Assembly: GCA_028583685.1 (NCBI GenBank) | Contig: JAMXIF010000042.1 | Coordinates: forward strand, 21,393,454-21,457,453 | Direction: 5' to 3' | Origin: Petaurus breviceps papuanus | Taxonomy: Eukaryota > Chordata > Mammalia > Diprotodontia > Petauridae | Length of the DNA: 64,000 nucleotides | Part shown: positions 26,901-35,960 of the stretch, piece after piece | Position numbering within the stretch: position 1 is the first letter of the stretch | How the letters are laid out: every line of letters begins with the position of its first letter | Notes under the pieces: model-generated | What the model was told of the DNA's origin: nothing | Databases searched by the model: none | The model's input: the letters and a program-made list of their open reading frames with translations, nothing else | Position numbers and translations under genes: made by a program

Positions 26901-27588
26901 GAACTTAGAATCTATAGGAGATGTCAAAGAGAAATTAGTCCAATGCCAAAGAGCTTTGCTCTTTTGTACTTATCTCTTACCTGTTTGTTTTTTTCTGAGT
27001 CCCCTCTCTTGCTCCTACTGTTACTGTTATTATATGTTTATATGTTGTTGAGTTTGGGGAGATTTCAATTATCATAAAAAATGGCTACTTAAAGTCTTGA
27101 CAGTATATCAACCTAAAAAACATAGAAAATTAAGGATTTCTATAAATAGAATTCATACTTAAAATCTTTTTTTTTTTTTGCTTTTTGGAGGGCAATTGGG
27201 GTTAAGTGACTTGCCCAAGGTCATATGGCTAGTAAGTGTTAAGTGTTTGAGACCAGATTTGAATTCAGGTCCTCCTGAGTCCAGGGCCAGTGCTCTGTTC
27301 ACTGCACCACCTAGCTACCTCAAAATATATCTTTACATTAAGGTATTAGCAGCTTACAAAAACTGTATTTAAGCATTTGTTATTTTATTGCCTAAGTTGT
27401 GGTGGTTGTCATATGTGTTTGAGTGTGGTGCATGTGCATGCAAGTGTGTATTTTAGAGTTGGGAATGGGAGATCAGGGTAATAGCATACCTTGAATTGAA
27501 ACAATTAAAATTTAATCTATGTATTTTTATCTCCTTACAGGATGAAAATATAATGCGCTCCATGCAACTCTTTGAAAATGTGATTTAA
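5509..27588 (+). CDS. KCNIP4: KCNIP4, last five coding exons (gene partial, 5' part outside window)
   Basis: These exons encode the C-terminal half (about 131 residues) of Kv channel-interacting protein 4, a neuronal calcium sensor of the recoverin family that binds the N-terminus of Kv4 channels and modulates A-type current. Five exons (5509-5579, 16342-16449, 24141-24245, 24470-24532, 27541-27588) have AG/GT borders and lengths of 71, 108, 105, 63 and 48 nt, the exon series I recall for the KCNIP family. The joined reading frame is open and ends at TAA in 27586-27588. EF-hand loops 2, 3 and 4 are present with intact calcium-ligand positions. Paralogue choice rests on KCNIP4-type wording such as [40 protein letters not shown] and [19 protein letters not shown]. 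The alternative first exons, EF1 and the N-terminus lie left of the window. Introns inside the window are 10762, 7691, 224 and 3008 bp. Family identity is near certain; KCNIP4 over other KCNIPs is strongly supported. Confidence 0.96.
5580..12349. other. KCNIP4: KCNIP4 intron: L2, SINE and unassigned stretches
   Basis: L2 antisense pieces lie at about 6340-6650, 7080-7260 and 10200-11030, and L2/MIR 3' sense sequence at 9520-9600. A 5'-truncated CORE-SINE (only the 'gggcaagtcacttaacc' end and its A tail, 7168-7215) interrupts the second L2. A MIR fragment is at about 11735-11835 (-). 5580-5960 and 8700-9500 hold nothing I recognise. Open frames at 7920-8405 and elsewhere show no family features. 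Confidence 0.5.
11088..11347 (-). repeat. CORE-SINE with RTE/BovB-like tail, antisense
   Basis: Read on the minus strand it has a tRNA-derived head, the core with 'tgtgtgactttgggcaag', 'ctcatctgtaaaatgg', then 'tttgccaacaaaacccc' and a tail ending near 'actgaaaaagaactgaa'. The tail resembles RTE/BovB 3' ends, implying mobilisation by an RTE LINE. Related sense copies are at 24895-25130 and 58560-58775. Confidence 0.7.
12350..12771 (+). repeat. L2 3' part, left half (split by HAL1)
   Basis: Sense L2 with 'gccattcacaatcttgtccc', 'catgattggaatgcactccc' and 'gaatgtaaacttttgagag'. It stops at 12771 inside 'agtttcattcttt' and resumes at 16210 after the HAL1 element, so the HAL1 landed in an existing L2. 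Confidence 0.8.
13510..14083 (+). mobile_element. Solo LTR 1 of an endogenous retrovirus-like family
   Basis: A 574-bp block begins TGTTATGGGAATGGG and ends near 'gggtgcttgctggtata', inserted in HAL1 copy 1; the third HAL1 copy shows the empty-site sequence at about 62950. It contains a TATA box ('ggctatatatacc', about 13735), a poly(A) signal ATTAAA near 13975 and no internal retroviral sequence. Four relatives lie in the window. The flanking 5-bp duplication is eroded. Age: younger than HAL1 copy 1, moderately old. Confidence 0.8.
14320..15180 (-). pseudogene. HAL1 copy 1 ORF1 (L1 ORF1p-like), broken
   Basis: The N-terminal half (15176-14859) is a coiled coil of Glu/Lys/Asn heptads ([40 protein letters not shown]). 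The C-terminal part in another frame (14508-14320) has [18 protein letters not shown] and [16 protein letters not shown], the C-terminal domain of L1 ORF1p (human equivalent: PRISYPAKLSF). The RRM in between is decayed. ORF1p is an RNA-binding trimer; this one cannot be made because the frame shifts at least once. Confidence 0.75.
16210..16300 (+). repeat. L2 3' end, right half (split by HAL1)
   Basis: Continues the L2 of 12350-12771 with 'gtacccagaacctagcacag', 'tgcctggcaaagt' and the 'aaatgcttgttgactg' terminus typical of L2. It ends about 40 bp before the KCNIP4 108-nt exon. Confidence 0.75.
16342..16449 (+). CDS. KCNIP4: KCNIP4 108-nt exon (EF2 exit helix, EF-hand 3 loop)
   Basis: The acceptor is 'tctctttag' and the donor 'gtaata'; phase 0 at both ends, 36 codons. 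It reads [47 protein letters not shown] is positions 1-11 of the EF3 loop, completed by the Glu that opens the next exon. Human KCNIP4, as I remember it, has DFIKGLS here, while paralogues carry DFV plus a variable residue, so Val-Met is a local difference in the helix leaving EF2. The exon follows directly on the HAL1-in-L2 complex that ends near 16300. Confidence 0.95.
16450..17800. other. KCNIP4: KCNIP4 intron: facing L1 3' pieces
   Basis: 16805-17340 (+) is an L1 ORF2 C-terminus plus 3' UTR: its frame reads [19 protein letters not shown] and [16 protein letters not shown], comparable to the human ORF2 ending with MEYYAAIK. 17400-17800 is the same kind of sequence in the opposite direction ('gttctataaattcttcaaat'). 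16500-16800 is unassigned. Confidence 0.65.
17935..17976. repeat. (GT)21 microsatellite in HAL1 copy 2
   Basis: An uninterrupted 42-bp dinucleotide run. The matching position is 'gagtatgtatgtt' in copy 1 and 'tagtgtgtattt' in copy 3, so the run grew from a short GT-rich seed in the HAL1 3' UTR. Confidence 0.95.
18959..19479 (+). mobile_element. Solo LTR 2, same family, intact ends
   Basis: 521 bp, beginning TGTAATGGGAATG and ending TGCTGCTACA (TGTA...TACA inverted ends), flanked by the exact 5-bp duplication acatt (18954-18958, 19480-19484). It carries a CCAAT box ('gattggccaatggg'), a TATA box ('ggctatataagcc', about 19105) and ATTAAA near 19372. Whole as a solo LTR; no internal region is present. 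It shares roughly nine in ten bases with LTR 5 over the 3' half. Confidence 0.88.
20400..20912 (-). mobile_element. Solo LTR 3, same family, antisense
   Basis: 513 bp, read on + as 'tgtaacagcaagcaccctaa' at the left and 'attcctttaccattaga' at the right, flanked by the 5-bp duplication acacc (20395-20399, 20913-20917). Inserted in the 5' UTR part of HAL1 copy 2. More diverged than LTR 2 or 5. No internal retroviral sequence. Confidence 0.85.
21060..22195 (+). repeat. L1 ORF2 fragment interrupted by LTR 4
   Basis: A-rich decayed L1 ORF2 sequence on both sides of LTR 4 (21060-21380 and 21941-22195). The phrases 'ggtgactttagtatgcctgt', 'agaaggaaaacaatatacca' and 'ctaaatcagtccttagagaa' match the ORF2 region between endonuclease and reverse transcriptase. 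No open frame remains. Confidence 0.55.
21381..21940 (-). mobile_element. Solo LTR 4, same family, antisense
   Basis: 560 bp, with 'agcagcaag' at its left and 'cccattcccataacg' at its right, flanked by the 5-bp duplication taggg (21376-21380, 21941-21945). The outer sequence matches the subtype of LTR 1 (TGTTATGGGAATGGG when read on minus). It includes reversed TATA and poly(A) signals. Solo, no internal part; moderately diverged. Confidence 0.85.
22196..22710. repeat. Two L2 3' ends, head to head
   Basis: 22200-22540 is an antisense L2 end ('ggtacttcctatatgtcagg', 'ggatacaaagacaaaaac'); 22545-22710 is a sense L2 end ('tgaaagttcttagagggaag', 'ggcatttaataaatgcctag'). Confidence 0.65.
22740..23650 (+). 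repeat. L1 ORF2 3' part with an L2 fragment inserted
   Basis: Sense L1: 'gaaaagatatagccagggaa', 'tgaggaattgaaacaaattt', then after an antisense L2 insert (about 23005-23345) 'gaatcatttatttgtctgac', 'ctgggatttatacccc' and 'ggaagctggaaacaaa', which correspond to the end of ORF2. An AT/GT microsatellite follows at 23738-23776. Confidence 0.65.
23738..23776. repeat. AT/GTAT microsatellite
   Basis: TA repeats pass into 'gtatgtatgtatgtat', 365 bp before a KCNIP4 exon, after an L1 3' end. Confidence 0.9.
24141..24245 (+). CDS. KCNIP4: KCNIP4 105-nt exon (between EF3 and EF4)
   Basis: The acceptor is 'ttttcatttcag' and the donor 'gtagga'; 35 codons, phase 0. It reads [15 protein letters not shown]-type sequence (its first residue E is position 12 of the EF3 loop), then [21 protein letters not shown], the linker helix before EF4. 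In KChIP structures this part helps shape the hydrophobic cleft that holds the Kv4 N-terminus. The next intron is only 224 bp. Confidence 0.96.
24470..24532 (+). CDS. KCNIP4: KCNIP4 63-nt exon (EF-hand 4)
   Basis: The acceptor is 'tttctgaacag' and the donor 'gtaagt'; 21 codons, phase 0. It reads [21 protein letters not shown]. The whole EF4 loop [12 protein letters not shown] lies in this one exon, unlike EF2 and EF3, whose loops are split by introns. Acidic and Asn ligands at loop positions 1, 3, 5 and the Glu at 12 are all present, so a calcium-competent hand is expected. Confidence 0.96.
24638..24797 (+). repeat. Marsupial CORE-SINE with 14-bp target duplication
   Basis: Complete element: 'aggtggtgcagtgaatagag', 'ctggagtcaggaggacctga', 'ttgggcaaatcacttaaccc', A-rich tail. 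Flanked by aaaacttcatgtct at 24624-24637 and 24798-24811. It lies in the 3-kb last intron of KCNIP4, 105 bp after the 63-nt exon. Confidence 0.9.
24895..26155 (+). repeat. Cluster of three SINEs
   Basis: 24895-25130 is a CORE-SINE with RTE-like tail ('gaagagtcagacacaactga'). 25140-25340 is a longer diverged SINE type also seen at 34500-34740 and 46590-46800. 25935-26155 is a MIR-like SINE ending 'cagctctaaatctatgatcc'. All are sense; only the first has a recognisable 3' end. Confidence 0.65.
26670..26839 (+). repeat. tRNA-SINE of a second, younger type with 12-bp target duplication
   Basis: Head 'accaggtagcacagcggcga', A/B-box-like promoter, 'ggccgtgtaaccttgagcaa' and A-rich tail. Flanked by aataaaaatcct at 26658-26669 and 26840-26851. 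The same subfamily forms the dimer at 42823-43131. Confidence 0.88.
27166..27322 (-). repeat. Marsupial CORE-SINE, antisense
   Basis: T-rich left edge, 'ggggttaagtgacttgccca', 'tctgttcactgcaccacct'. It ends about 220 bp before the last KCNIP4 exon. Confidence 0.85.
27541..27588 (+). CDS. KCNIP4: KCNIP4 terminal coding exon
   Basis: The acceptor is 'atctccttacag'. Fifteen codons and a TAA give [15 protein letters not shown], the standard C-terminus of KChIP2/3/4-type proteins; this last helix packs against the EF-hand cleft. The stop is followed by an AT-rich 3' UTR. Confidence 0.96.
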   Translation, partial: DENIMRSMQLFENVI

Positions 27589-28115
27589 CATGTTGGTTAG
27601 ATCTTGAATTTAATAGACAAATGTGAACTATTCTAAAACAATACTTAAAGTTGGAGTTACCACTTTTAGCATAGACTGCTCAGCTTTACACTGAAGCACA
27701 TTATGCAAATAAGCTTTGTTTTATTATAAAGCCATCCCAAAAGTTATTTCCAAGATATCAATTTGCATCCTTTTCATTATGCCACTGAGTTAATAGGATG
27801 TTCCAAAAATTTCCTACCATGAGTTTACTCAAAGAAATGGTACCTGACAAAAAACATAATTTTATCGATACTCTAACCCTGGGATTATTGAGGCTTTCAC
27901 ACATCAAAGTGATGTTATGATAGTGTTTTTTTGCTACCCATTTGTATTAGAATCTAACCCCAGAATTATAAATGTTTTTTTTCTAAAATATTGGCATCAG
28001 TGTTTAATTTACAGAAATTAGTTTTCATTTCCATATTTGTATGCTGTAATCCCATTTATATACTTTGAGTAAACAAAAGCAATTATCGCTATTAAAAAAT
28101 TATTATGCAGTCCCT
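27589..28115 (+). other. KCNIP4: KCNIP4 3' UTR with candidate poly(A) site
   Basis: This is AT-rich, repeat-poor sequence after the stop codon. The best end signal is ATTAAA at 28091-28096, followed within about 25 nt by a GT-rich tract ('tgtttttgtgggtttt'), the usual arrangement of hexamer and downstream element. No canonical AATAAA was noticed in between. The true end could lie further right. Confidence 0.5.
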
Positions 28116-30259
28116 GTTTTTGTGGGTTTTCCTCCTTTTGTTGAAGTCTCCTTTTGCTGAAGCCTTTAATTCATCTATCTGGCATTTTTCTAGTATTAGA
28201 ACTAAAATAACTTGTTAACAGATAACAGCATACTTCTTTTGAGTAAGGCTTATTAATAAGCATTTGTTGGTTTTCCATATTAGAAATCAAATCCCACATA
28301 ACATATATAATTCGGGACTTGCTCAATATGATAGCCCTAACTAGGTTTCACACTTCCTATGAAAGAAAGAAAATTAGTGGATCCTAGTATCACTACATGA
28401 ATGTCCAAGTCCACAATGGTCACACTGTCTGCAATGAAGACAAGAATTAACACCCCCTAATCCCAACACCCAGGTTTAAATTAAGGCTCACTAGTAGATG
28501 AGCATCCAGTAATACACATTAATAATGATTAATAGCAATCAGCCTAAAGTCAGGCTCATCTCTGGCCTGACCTCGCCTCTTGCATTTCTGTGACACTTGC
28601 CTATATACAATGGGGAAAGAAAATAAGCATAATTTGATTTTGAAGGAAAAAACATCAAATTAATAACTATAATAATGGGACAATAGAGAATGAGTTATTA
28701 TTTCAATTATTTAACTGGATTATGTCAATGGATTAACAGCACACAAGCCCCAATTTTCAATGTCATTGTTACTTTCAAGGGTCTTAGACCTATAAAAGTT
28801 TCCACAATAATACTAAAGATACAACCATCTTCATTTTTTTGCAAATATCACAAAGACAAAGAAGCTTCTGGGGTAGAGGGAATTTTACAACTTTGTTTCA
28901 CAAAAAATATATATATATCAGGGATCTATTCTGGTGTAAAGATAAGATGTTGAAGGATATTCAGCTATCACCAGTGTAGGATTGAGTAGTACAATACATG
29001 TACACCTGAAATTTGCCATTAGAGTGTGTGTGTGTGTAAGCTCAATGTATACATTTTGTATTTTACAAAGGAAAAATAAACACAAGTAGAATGTATATAA
29101 CCCTACTGTTTATGTTTTAGGTCTTCTTTTCCCCTTTAAAAACATAACTTTTTTTTTTTAGTTTTCATTGACTTACTGTAGTAAGAGGAACCTCTCTGTC
29201 TCTTGAGGTCGTGGCACAAAGTGGGGGCAGCTATGTAAGGGAAAGCTACGAATTGGGAGTCAAGACCTGGGTTCAAGTCTTAGTTATGTTATTTATTAAT
29301 CGGTAAACCATAACCTCTGTGAGCCTCTTTCCCCATACGTGAAATGAGGATTAAATGGGAAAAACCAAAAATTTCATTAGGTTTTGAATTTTGTAAGCTA
29401 CTGTAATCTTCACTGACATTTTTGAGCTCCTGTAATATATAGGGAGTACTATGGTGGTTTTAACCATGTTTTCTAAGATTCTAGTTAATGAACTCAGTTT
29501 TGTAATATTAGTAAATTTTCTAATTCTACTTTCAATTCCATTATCAAGAGCAGGGGCCTTCAAAGTCTTTAGTTATTAAACCCTTAACTGTAAATACAAT
29601 TCTAGAAGCATTCATACAGTAAATCAAGAATAATTTTAAATACTTACTGTATCAAATAACATAAGGATCACTTTAAAAAGTAAATATGCTCTATTAAATA
29701 TAAGCAAAACTAATTACTGGATTAAGATAACCAACAATTACAAAAGTGAACCCTTCACACATCCCCTCAAAAGTGTACTTTTTTTGTATTCTAGACTTAC
29801 TAAGTAGAATAGGAAAAGGGACTAAATATAATAATTTTCTCCCAACCATTCTTCCCTAGGATTTGCTAAAGAGGATGGAGAATAGATAGATAAATGCGGC
29901 AATTGCTCCTAAATTAACATGGAAAATAGGGGAAAGAGACTTTTATTTTTTTTTCATATAGTCTTTTATAGCATGGCAATAGTTGAAACTATAGTTGAGG
30001 ACTTTTCTCCAAGCCTCCTTCCCTAAATTCTCTTAGGGAGGAACTTAAGTATAATGACTATATATTCCAAAAGAAAAATCAATACAAGTGTAAAAATTAA
30101 TTTTTCCACAGTTGAGAAATAAGCATTATAAATATGCTAGAAAATTCATGTATTATGGATATGTATATCATATATGTGGATACAAAGGGCAACTAAATGG
30201 CACATTATATGGCCTCAAAAGGTTGATGATTATATAGCTTAAAAATTAAGCACAGAAGT

Positions 30260-30291
<32 letters not shown>

Positions 30292-31549
30292 TTTAATCAT
30301 CATAACTGTGAGGTGAATAGTGCAGCTAGGTCATACACTAGATAACATGCTAAACTTGGAATCAGCAAGATCTGAGTTCAAATCCTGTCTCTGACATTTA
30401 CTAGCCATGTGACAAATGGGAAAATCATTTAATCTCTTTCTGTTTCTCTGTAAAATGGGGACAATAATAGTACATATCTTCCAGGGTGGTTATGAGAATA
30501 AAATGAGATATTTTATAGCACTTTGTAAACCTTAATGTACTCTATAAATGCTAGTTATTAGCATTATTAATAATTAACAGTTAATTTTAATAATTAACAG
30601 TATTGTTATTCCCATTTTGTAGATGGGAAAACAGGCTCACAGAGGTTGTGACTCACTGAAGAAATAAGTGACAGAACTGGGACCTGAACATTGGTCAATT
30701 ACAAATCCACAGTTTTCCCCTCTATATCTGCCTCCCGTTTGTGTAGGGACATGAAGAATATTAAAACTGGACCCAGGAGTTCAAAGCCTACCTCAGGTAC
30801 TAGGTGTGGGACCCTGGTCATTTAACCTCTGTGACATAAATGAGAGAGAAGGCAGCTCAGTGGTGCAGTGAATAGAGTGCAGGGCCCTCCAGCACTTACT
30901 AGCTATGTGACTTTGAGCAAGTCACTTACTATTTCCCTCAATGGTAAAATAAGGATAACAGTATCTACCTCATAGGATTGTTGTGAAATTCAGATGTGTT
31001 AATATTTAAAAAGCATTTAGCACAGCGCCTGGCACAACAGTAGGCTCTATATAAATCCTCCCTCCTCAGGTTCAGTTTCCTTCTCTATAAAATGGAGATA
31101 GCAGTAGAACCTATACCTACAGCAAATTTTCCAATTTCAGACCCCAAGATTGAATAGTGAATAGAGCACCCACCCTGGAGTCAGGAGGACCTGAGTTTAA
31201 ATCTGGCCTCAACAGGATTGGCAAAAATCTCTAGCCTGAAGTCTCAGGGGTGAAAGATATTACTTCTCCTAATATTCTTTAAATCCATATTTATGTAAAA
31301 GCAATATATGCATAACTTATGTTAAAGCAATTTTGATCCCTTCCCTACCACACTGTAGAGGTTATCTCTTATTTCCCTCTGCCCCCAAAAGAAAAAGTTT
31401 AGCAAAGCTTACCAGTGTATTGAATAAAGTCTAACAATATAGAAAGTGTTCCAAATCTATGATCTCCTACCTGGGCAGTAAAAGCAGAGGGTAAAGTGCC
31501 TTCTCATACCGTTTCTTTAGGACCAGACTGAGTCACTCTAATTTCTCAG
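28116..31549. other. Intergenic: MIR copies and unassigned AT-rich DNA
   Basis: MIR-class SINEs lie at about 29220-29350 (+), 30310-30560 (+), 30600-30730 (-) and 30850-31070 (+), and a truncated CORE-SINE at 31145-31215 (+, 'gcacccaccctggagtcagg'). A (GT)13 run is at 30261-30286. 28116-29200 and 29350-30250 show no recognised element or gene. Confidence 0.55.
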
Positions 31550-34500
31550 AATTCAGATTCAGTTCTTCTAGTGGTGTTTTTCCATGGCAGTATATTGTTT
31601 TCCTGGTTCTCCTTACTTCATTTTACATAAGGTCATATAAGTTTTCCCATGCTTCTCTGTATTCATTATATTTATTAATTTTTACAGCACAGTAAAATTC
31701 CATTACAATCACGTACCATAACTTGTCTAGTCATTCACTGATGGGCATCTACTTTGTTTTCAGTTTTCTCCTACTACACAAACAAAATGTGTGTGTGGAT
31801 GCCCATGACCTTTGTTTTTACCACTGACCTCCTTTGGGTATTACTTGTAATAGTGGAAGCTCTTAAGTTACATTCATCATATAATTCCAGTGTCTCCTAA
31901 CTAGTCGTTTTCCAAAATAGTTAAGCTAGTTTACAGCTTCACCAACAATACATTCATTAGTTTGACACTCTTTCGACAAACCCTTCTGCACTCACTGCTC
32001 TCATTATTTGTCAGTGCTGCCATTCTGGGTAGGAGTTAAATCACAGAGTTGTGTTGATTTGCATTTCTTTCATTATTAGTGATTTGAAACATTTTTTTCA
32101 CTGGGTTTTAACTAGTTTGCAATTCTTTTGAAGAATTCATATATTGTGACCACTATCTCTTGGGGAATGACGTCCACTTGTAAATTTGTTAGTTGTTTGC
32201 TTAAAGGAGTGTGTTAGAATCAATTTGAAACAACTCAAGAGCCAATTGTTAAATTTTCACTGTAAGCATTTATACTTTCAGAAATCAGTAAACCTACAAA
32301 TAAATGAGCCTTTTACTAAAATTTTGTTGTCTAGAATTAAGAGAGTGATGGAGAAAATGTGAATAATGCAACTCAAACCTAAAAGTGGATCACGAATACA
32401 TTTTTCCGTTCAGAGATTTATCAATATATCATTTTGGATATTATATACCTATCAGAAAGACTTGATGAAAAACTTTTCTTAGTTGATTGTTTCTTATCCT
32501 AGTTGTAGTTAAGTTAAAGCATTTTAATTTCATATAACTGAAATTTTCTATTTTGCCTTTTGTGCTTATCTTTTTTTTGTTAGTAATTCCTCCCTCCCCA
32601 GTCATAAACTGTGAAATGTACTTATTTTAATTTTAAAATTAATATTGAGATCACATACCCATATGATATATGGTAGCGTTTTAATGCCAAATTGCTTTAT
32701 AATTTTTCCAGAAATTTTTGTCAAATAGGAATCTCATCCTTAGGTAATTTGTTTGGGGGTTTGTCAGAAAAGTTATTTCTGATTCTCCCTTGCCTAGTTC
32801 CACTAATTTATTTTTCTACTTTTTACCCAATGCTAACTAGTTTTGTTGTTTACTGCTTTATAATTTGAGAACTGGAAGTGTTTACTTTTCTCCCCTGCCC
32901 CCCCCTTTTTTAAAAATTCTTTTGATATACTAGAACCTTTGCTGATTGAAATAAATTTTGTTATTTATTCTCTAGCTCCGCATAGTATAATCTTGGTATT
33001 TTAATGTGCATAGCATTTAATCTGTAAATTAGTTTTTGTAATACTGCCATTTTTATTATATTGGTATGATCCAGGCATGACCCATACAATTATTTAGGTT
33101 TTTATTTACTTCTTTACTTTAAAGAGAATAGTATGTGTGTTTGTATATAGACATATAGAGAATATAGATAAGTGAATAGTGCTTTGATAGATTCCTTCCC
33201 ATACATTTTACTTTTCAGACATTTTGAATGAGACGTCCTATTATTTACTCCTAGATTTCATTGTTATAGTAATGCTCATTTTTAAAGGTTAATTATAAAA
33301 TCTGTAACTTTAATGAAGCTGTAAATCTTATCATACTTTCTTTGCTGATTTTTTTTTCTTTCTTTGCTGATCAACAAATAGGGACCATGTTGTTTACTGT
33401 TTTTTTGCCTTTAATTTCTATTCTTTATTTGGATTACAAGTACTTCTAGAACTGGAAATGTCAGGAAAATATCCTTGCTTTACTTCCCTATTTATTGGTA
33501 AATCTTCTACTATTTTATCACTGAATATAGTGTGTTCCAAGAGTCTTAGTGCAGTTTTAAGTTTTAATAACTTTTAAAAGAATGTTACAAACATAAAAAA
33601 GTACTTGCAAGGCTAATTATTAAAAATTTTTTAATATTGATTCCTATTAAAATTTAATATAACCACTGTTTTGTGAAATATATTTCTCTAGCTGATTTTC
33701 AAATTTTGTAAAAACATTCATCAGTTGCTGCTTAGTGATTCAAAGTCAGTGAATGAATGAAATAAGTGTCCACTATGTGCAAATGCTGGGAATTTTTTAA
33801 AAAACTGAGACAATCTTAAACTTCATGAAGTTTACAATGTAATCTAGCATTTGTATTCCTAGCCTTCAAATTGTCCATACTACAAGTTTTGCTGCATTAT
33901 GTGCCAGCTCTGATGTGCTCCCACAAGAAAAAATTCTAATGAAGATAAACATGTGATGGTGGTAGGCCAAATATGAAGACCTTCTCTACCAGTTCACTGG
34001 TCTGATAAAGAACCATCCAGAAACTTTTGCAATGTATGATAATGATAAAATATCCTATCCTGTCAAAATTCAGATTATAATTTATTATTGAAAATTCACA
34101 AAACTAAAAAAATTAAAAAATTTTTAAACTTTAAAATTATATTTTTGTAGCATTTATTATAATGAATTTATTGAAATTTAAAACCATACTAAGACTTTTG
34201 AGACACCTTGTATAACATTGTTTTGGCTTTAGACACATACTTTTTATAATTTAAAAAAGTTTTTTAAACCTTTTAGCATAAATGGTTATTGTACTTTATC
34301 AAAGGCTTTTTCTGCATGTAATAACGAAATCATCTGCTCTTGTTTTTAATATTATGTTATTTTCCAAATGTTTAACCATCCTTACATTCTTGGTCTAAGT
34401 CCAGCTTACTATGGTAAATGAATTTTTAGATAAATTACTATAATCTCTACCAGAATTTTATTTAGAAATTTTAAATCATTATTCATTAATGAGATATCTT
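31550..34500 (-). repeat. Long L1 remnant, antisense, ORF2 3' half
   Basis: Reads like reversed L1: 'actgatgggcatctactttg', 'gatttgcatttctttcatta', 'gcaaatagg'-like 'caacaaatagggaccatgtt', 'tactttatcaaaggcttttt'. These correspond in order to ORF2 C-terminus back to the reverse transcriptase. No frame is open. A mariner-like element sits inside at 33530-34210. The L1 resumes at 35380. Confidence 0.75.
33530..34210. mobile_element. Mariner-like DNA transposon remnant with inverted ends and TA duplication
   Basis: The left end reads 'tgtgttccaagagtcttagt' then 'gcagttttaagttttaataa'. The right end, reversed, reads GGTGTCTCAAAAGTCTTAGT then ATGGTTTTAAATTTCAATAA; the inverted repeat extends about 40-50 bp with scattered mismatches. 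TA lies on both sides (33528-33529, 34211-34212), and the flanking L1 reads through if the block is removed. At about 680 bp it is internally deleted or decayed. No transposase frame is left. Confidence 0.7.
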
Positions 34501-35200
34501 AGCACAAAGACTAGATCTTCATTCAAGTCCTACTCTGACACACACTGGTTTGGTGACCTTAGGCAAGTCATGTAATCTTTCACCTGTCTAGGCAACTCTC
34601 CAAAATTATAAGTTGCTGAGAAAGTGCTGACCTGTACTAGTAGAGGGAGATTTCTCACCCAAGTTTTTCTATACCAATAAAATCACTGGTCTAATACTTA
34701 CGTTAAGTCAGCAGGTCCAGTACCTATTCATTAATGATCATTCAAGTATTTACCAAGCATTTATTATTTACTCTGCACCAAGAACTATATGCTGGTGTGG
34801 TGAATACAAATAAAATGAATTAAAATATCCCTACTTTCAAGAAGCTACATCCTAGTAGAAATAGACAAGTATAAATATACAGAGAATATAAATAAATAAA
34901 ATGTAAACACATGGTAGTTTGAGAAAGGGCATTAGCAGTTCAACCAGGAAAGGTTTCATGTTGTAAAAGATGGTACTTGAACTGCCTCTTAATGGAAGAA
35001 TGATTTTATAAGGCTGAGAGTAAAAGGAAAAGCATTCCAGGTACAGAGGACAGTCAGTGCAAAAACATGAGAGAAAATGGGGTGTCCTGTTCAAGGGCAG
35101 TTTAACTAGATTGCTGAGTGAAGGATGAGAGGCTGGAAAAATAGAAGGAACAAGGAGAGGTAGTTTGGTGCTTTAAAATCTACACTCCTTGATTTTATTC
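34500..35200. repeat. SINE plus antisense L2 between two halves of the L1
   Basis: 34500-34740 (+) is a diverged long SINE ('ggtgaccttaggcaagtcat'); 34740-35195 (-) is an L2 3' end ('aagcatttattatttactct', 'gcattccaggtacagaggac'). Confidence 0.6.
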
Positions 35201-35379
35201 TAGAAGATATAGCTTTTTGTAGGAGTTTCACTGAGAAACATTAAGAGAGGTATAGGATAGTGGTAGGAATGACTAAAGGTTTATTGTTAATAAAATTAGA
35301 GACTTGGGTGTTTAAAGGCAGTAGGGAAGGAGCAATATGTAATAGGGAGATGATTCCCTGTACTGATTGTTTTTATTAC

Positions 35380-35960
35380 ACTGTGTAAAATTTATTTCTC
35401 TCCACTCTGGTATATGGTTGATTTTCATAAAGTTGCTATGTGATGCTAAGAAATCCATATTCTTTAATGTTCCCATTCAGAAAACACCATAAATCTTTTA
35501 GCCCAAACTCTATGACAGTTTGTCTAATTCTATATTTTTCTTATTTTGTTTGTAAGACACATCTAGTTCTAAGAAAGGAATTTTATTATTACCATGCCTT
35601 TTTGCAATTCTGTTAACTTTTCCTTTATGTATTTAGGTATTGTCATTTGGAAAAAGCATGCATTTAATATTGCAAAGCTTATTTATGGTTCCTTTAGGGA
35701 AAATTTCCTTACCTAGACTATTTTTATTTTTGCTAACATGATTGCAACTTTTTTAGGTTTACTTGAAGCATTGTAATTGTTTGGTCTCTCATTTGAGTTT
35801 GTTCACTTTTTAGGTGTTTCACCTAAATAACAAATTGTGGGGTTTTGTTTTCTCCTCCATTCTATCACTTTCATGTTTTTTAATTATTTAGTCCATTCAC
35901 AGTTAAAGCTATGAGTAATGTTGGTTTTCTTCCATTCCTTGGTACTTTTTCTTAAGATTT
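35380..35960 (-). repeat. L1 remnant, antisense, ORF2 5' half
   Basis: 'gtttgtaagacacatctagt' and 'tttagtccattcacagttaa' match the reversed endonuclease-to-RT region of L1. It continues the copy at 31550-34500 in the expected order. Confidence 0.65.
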
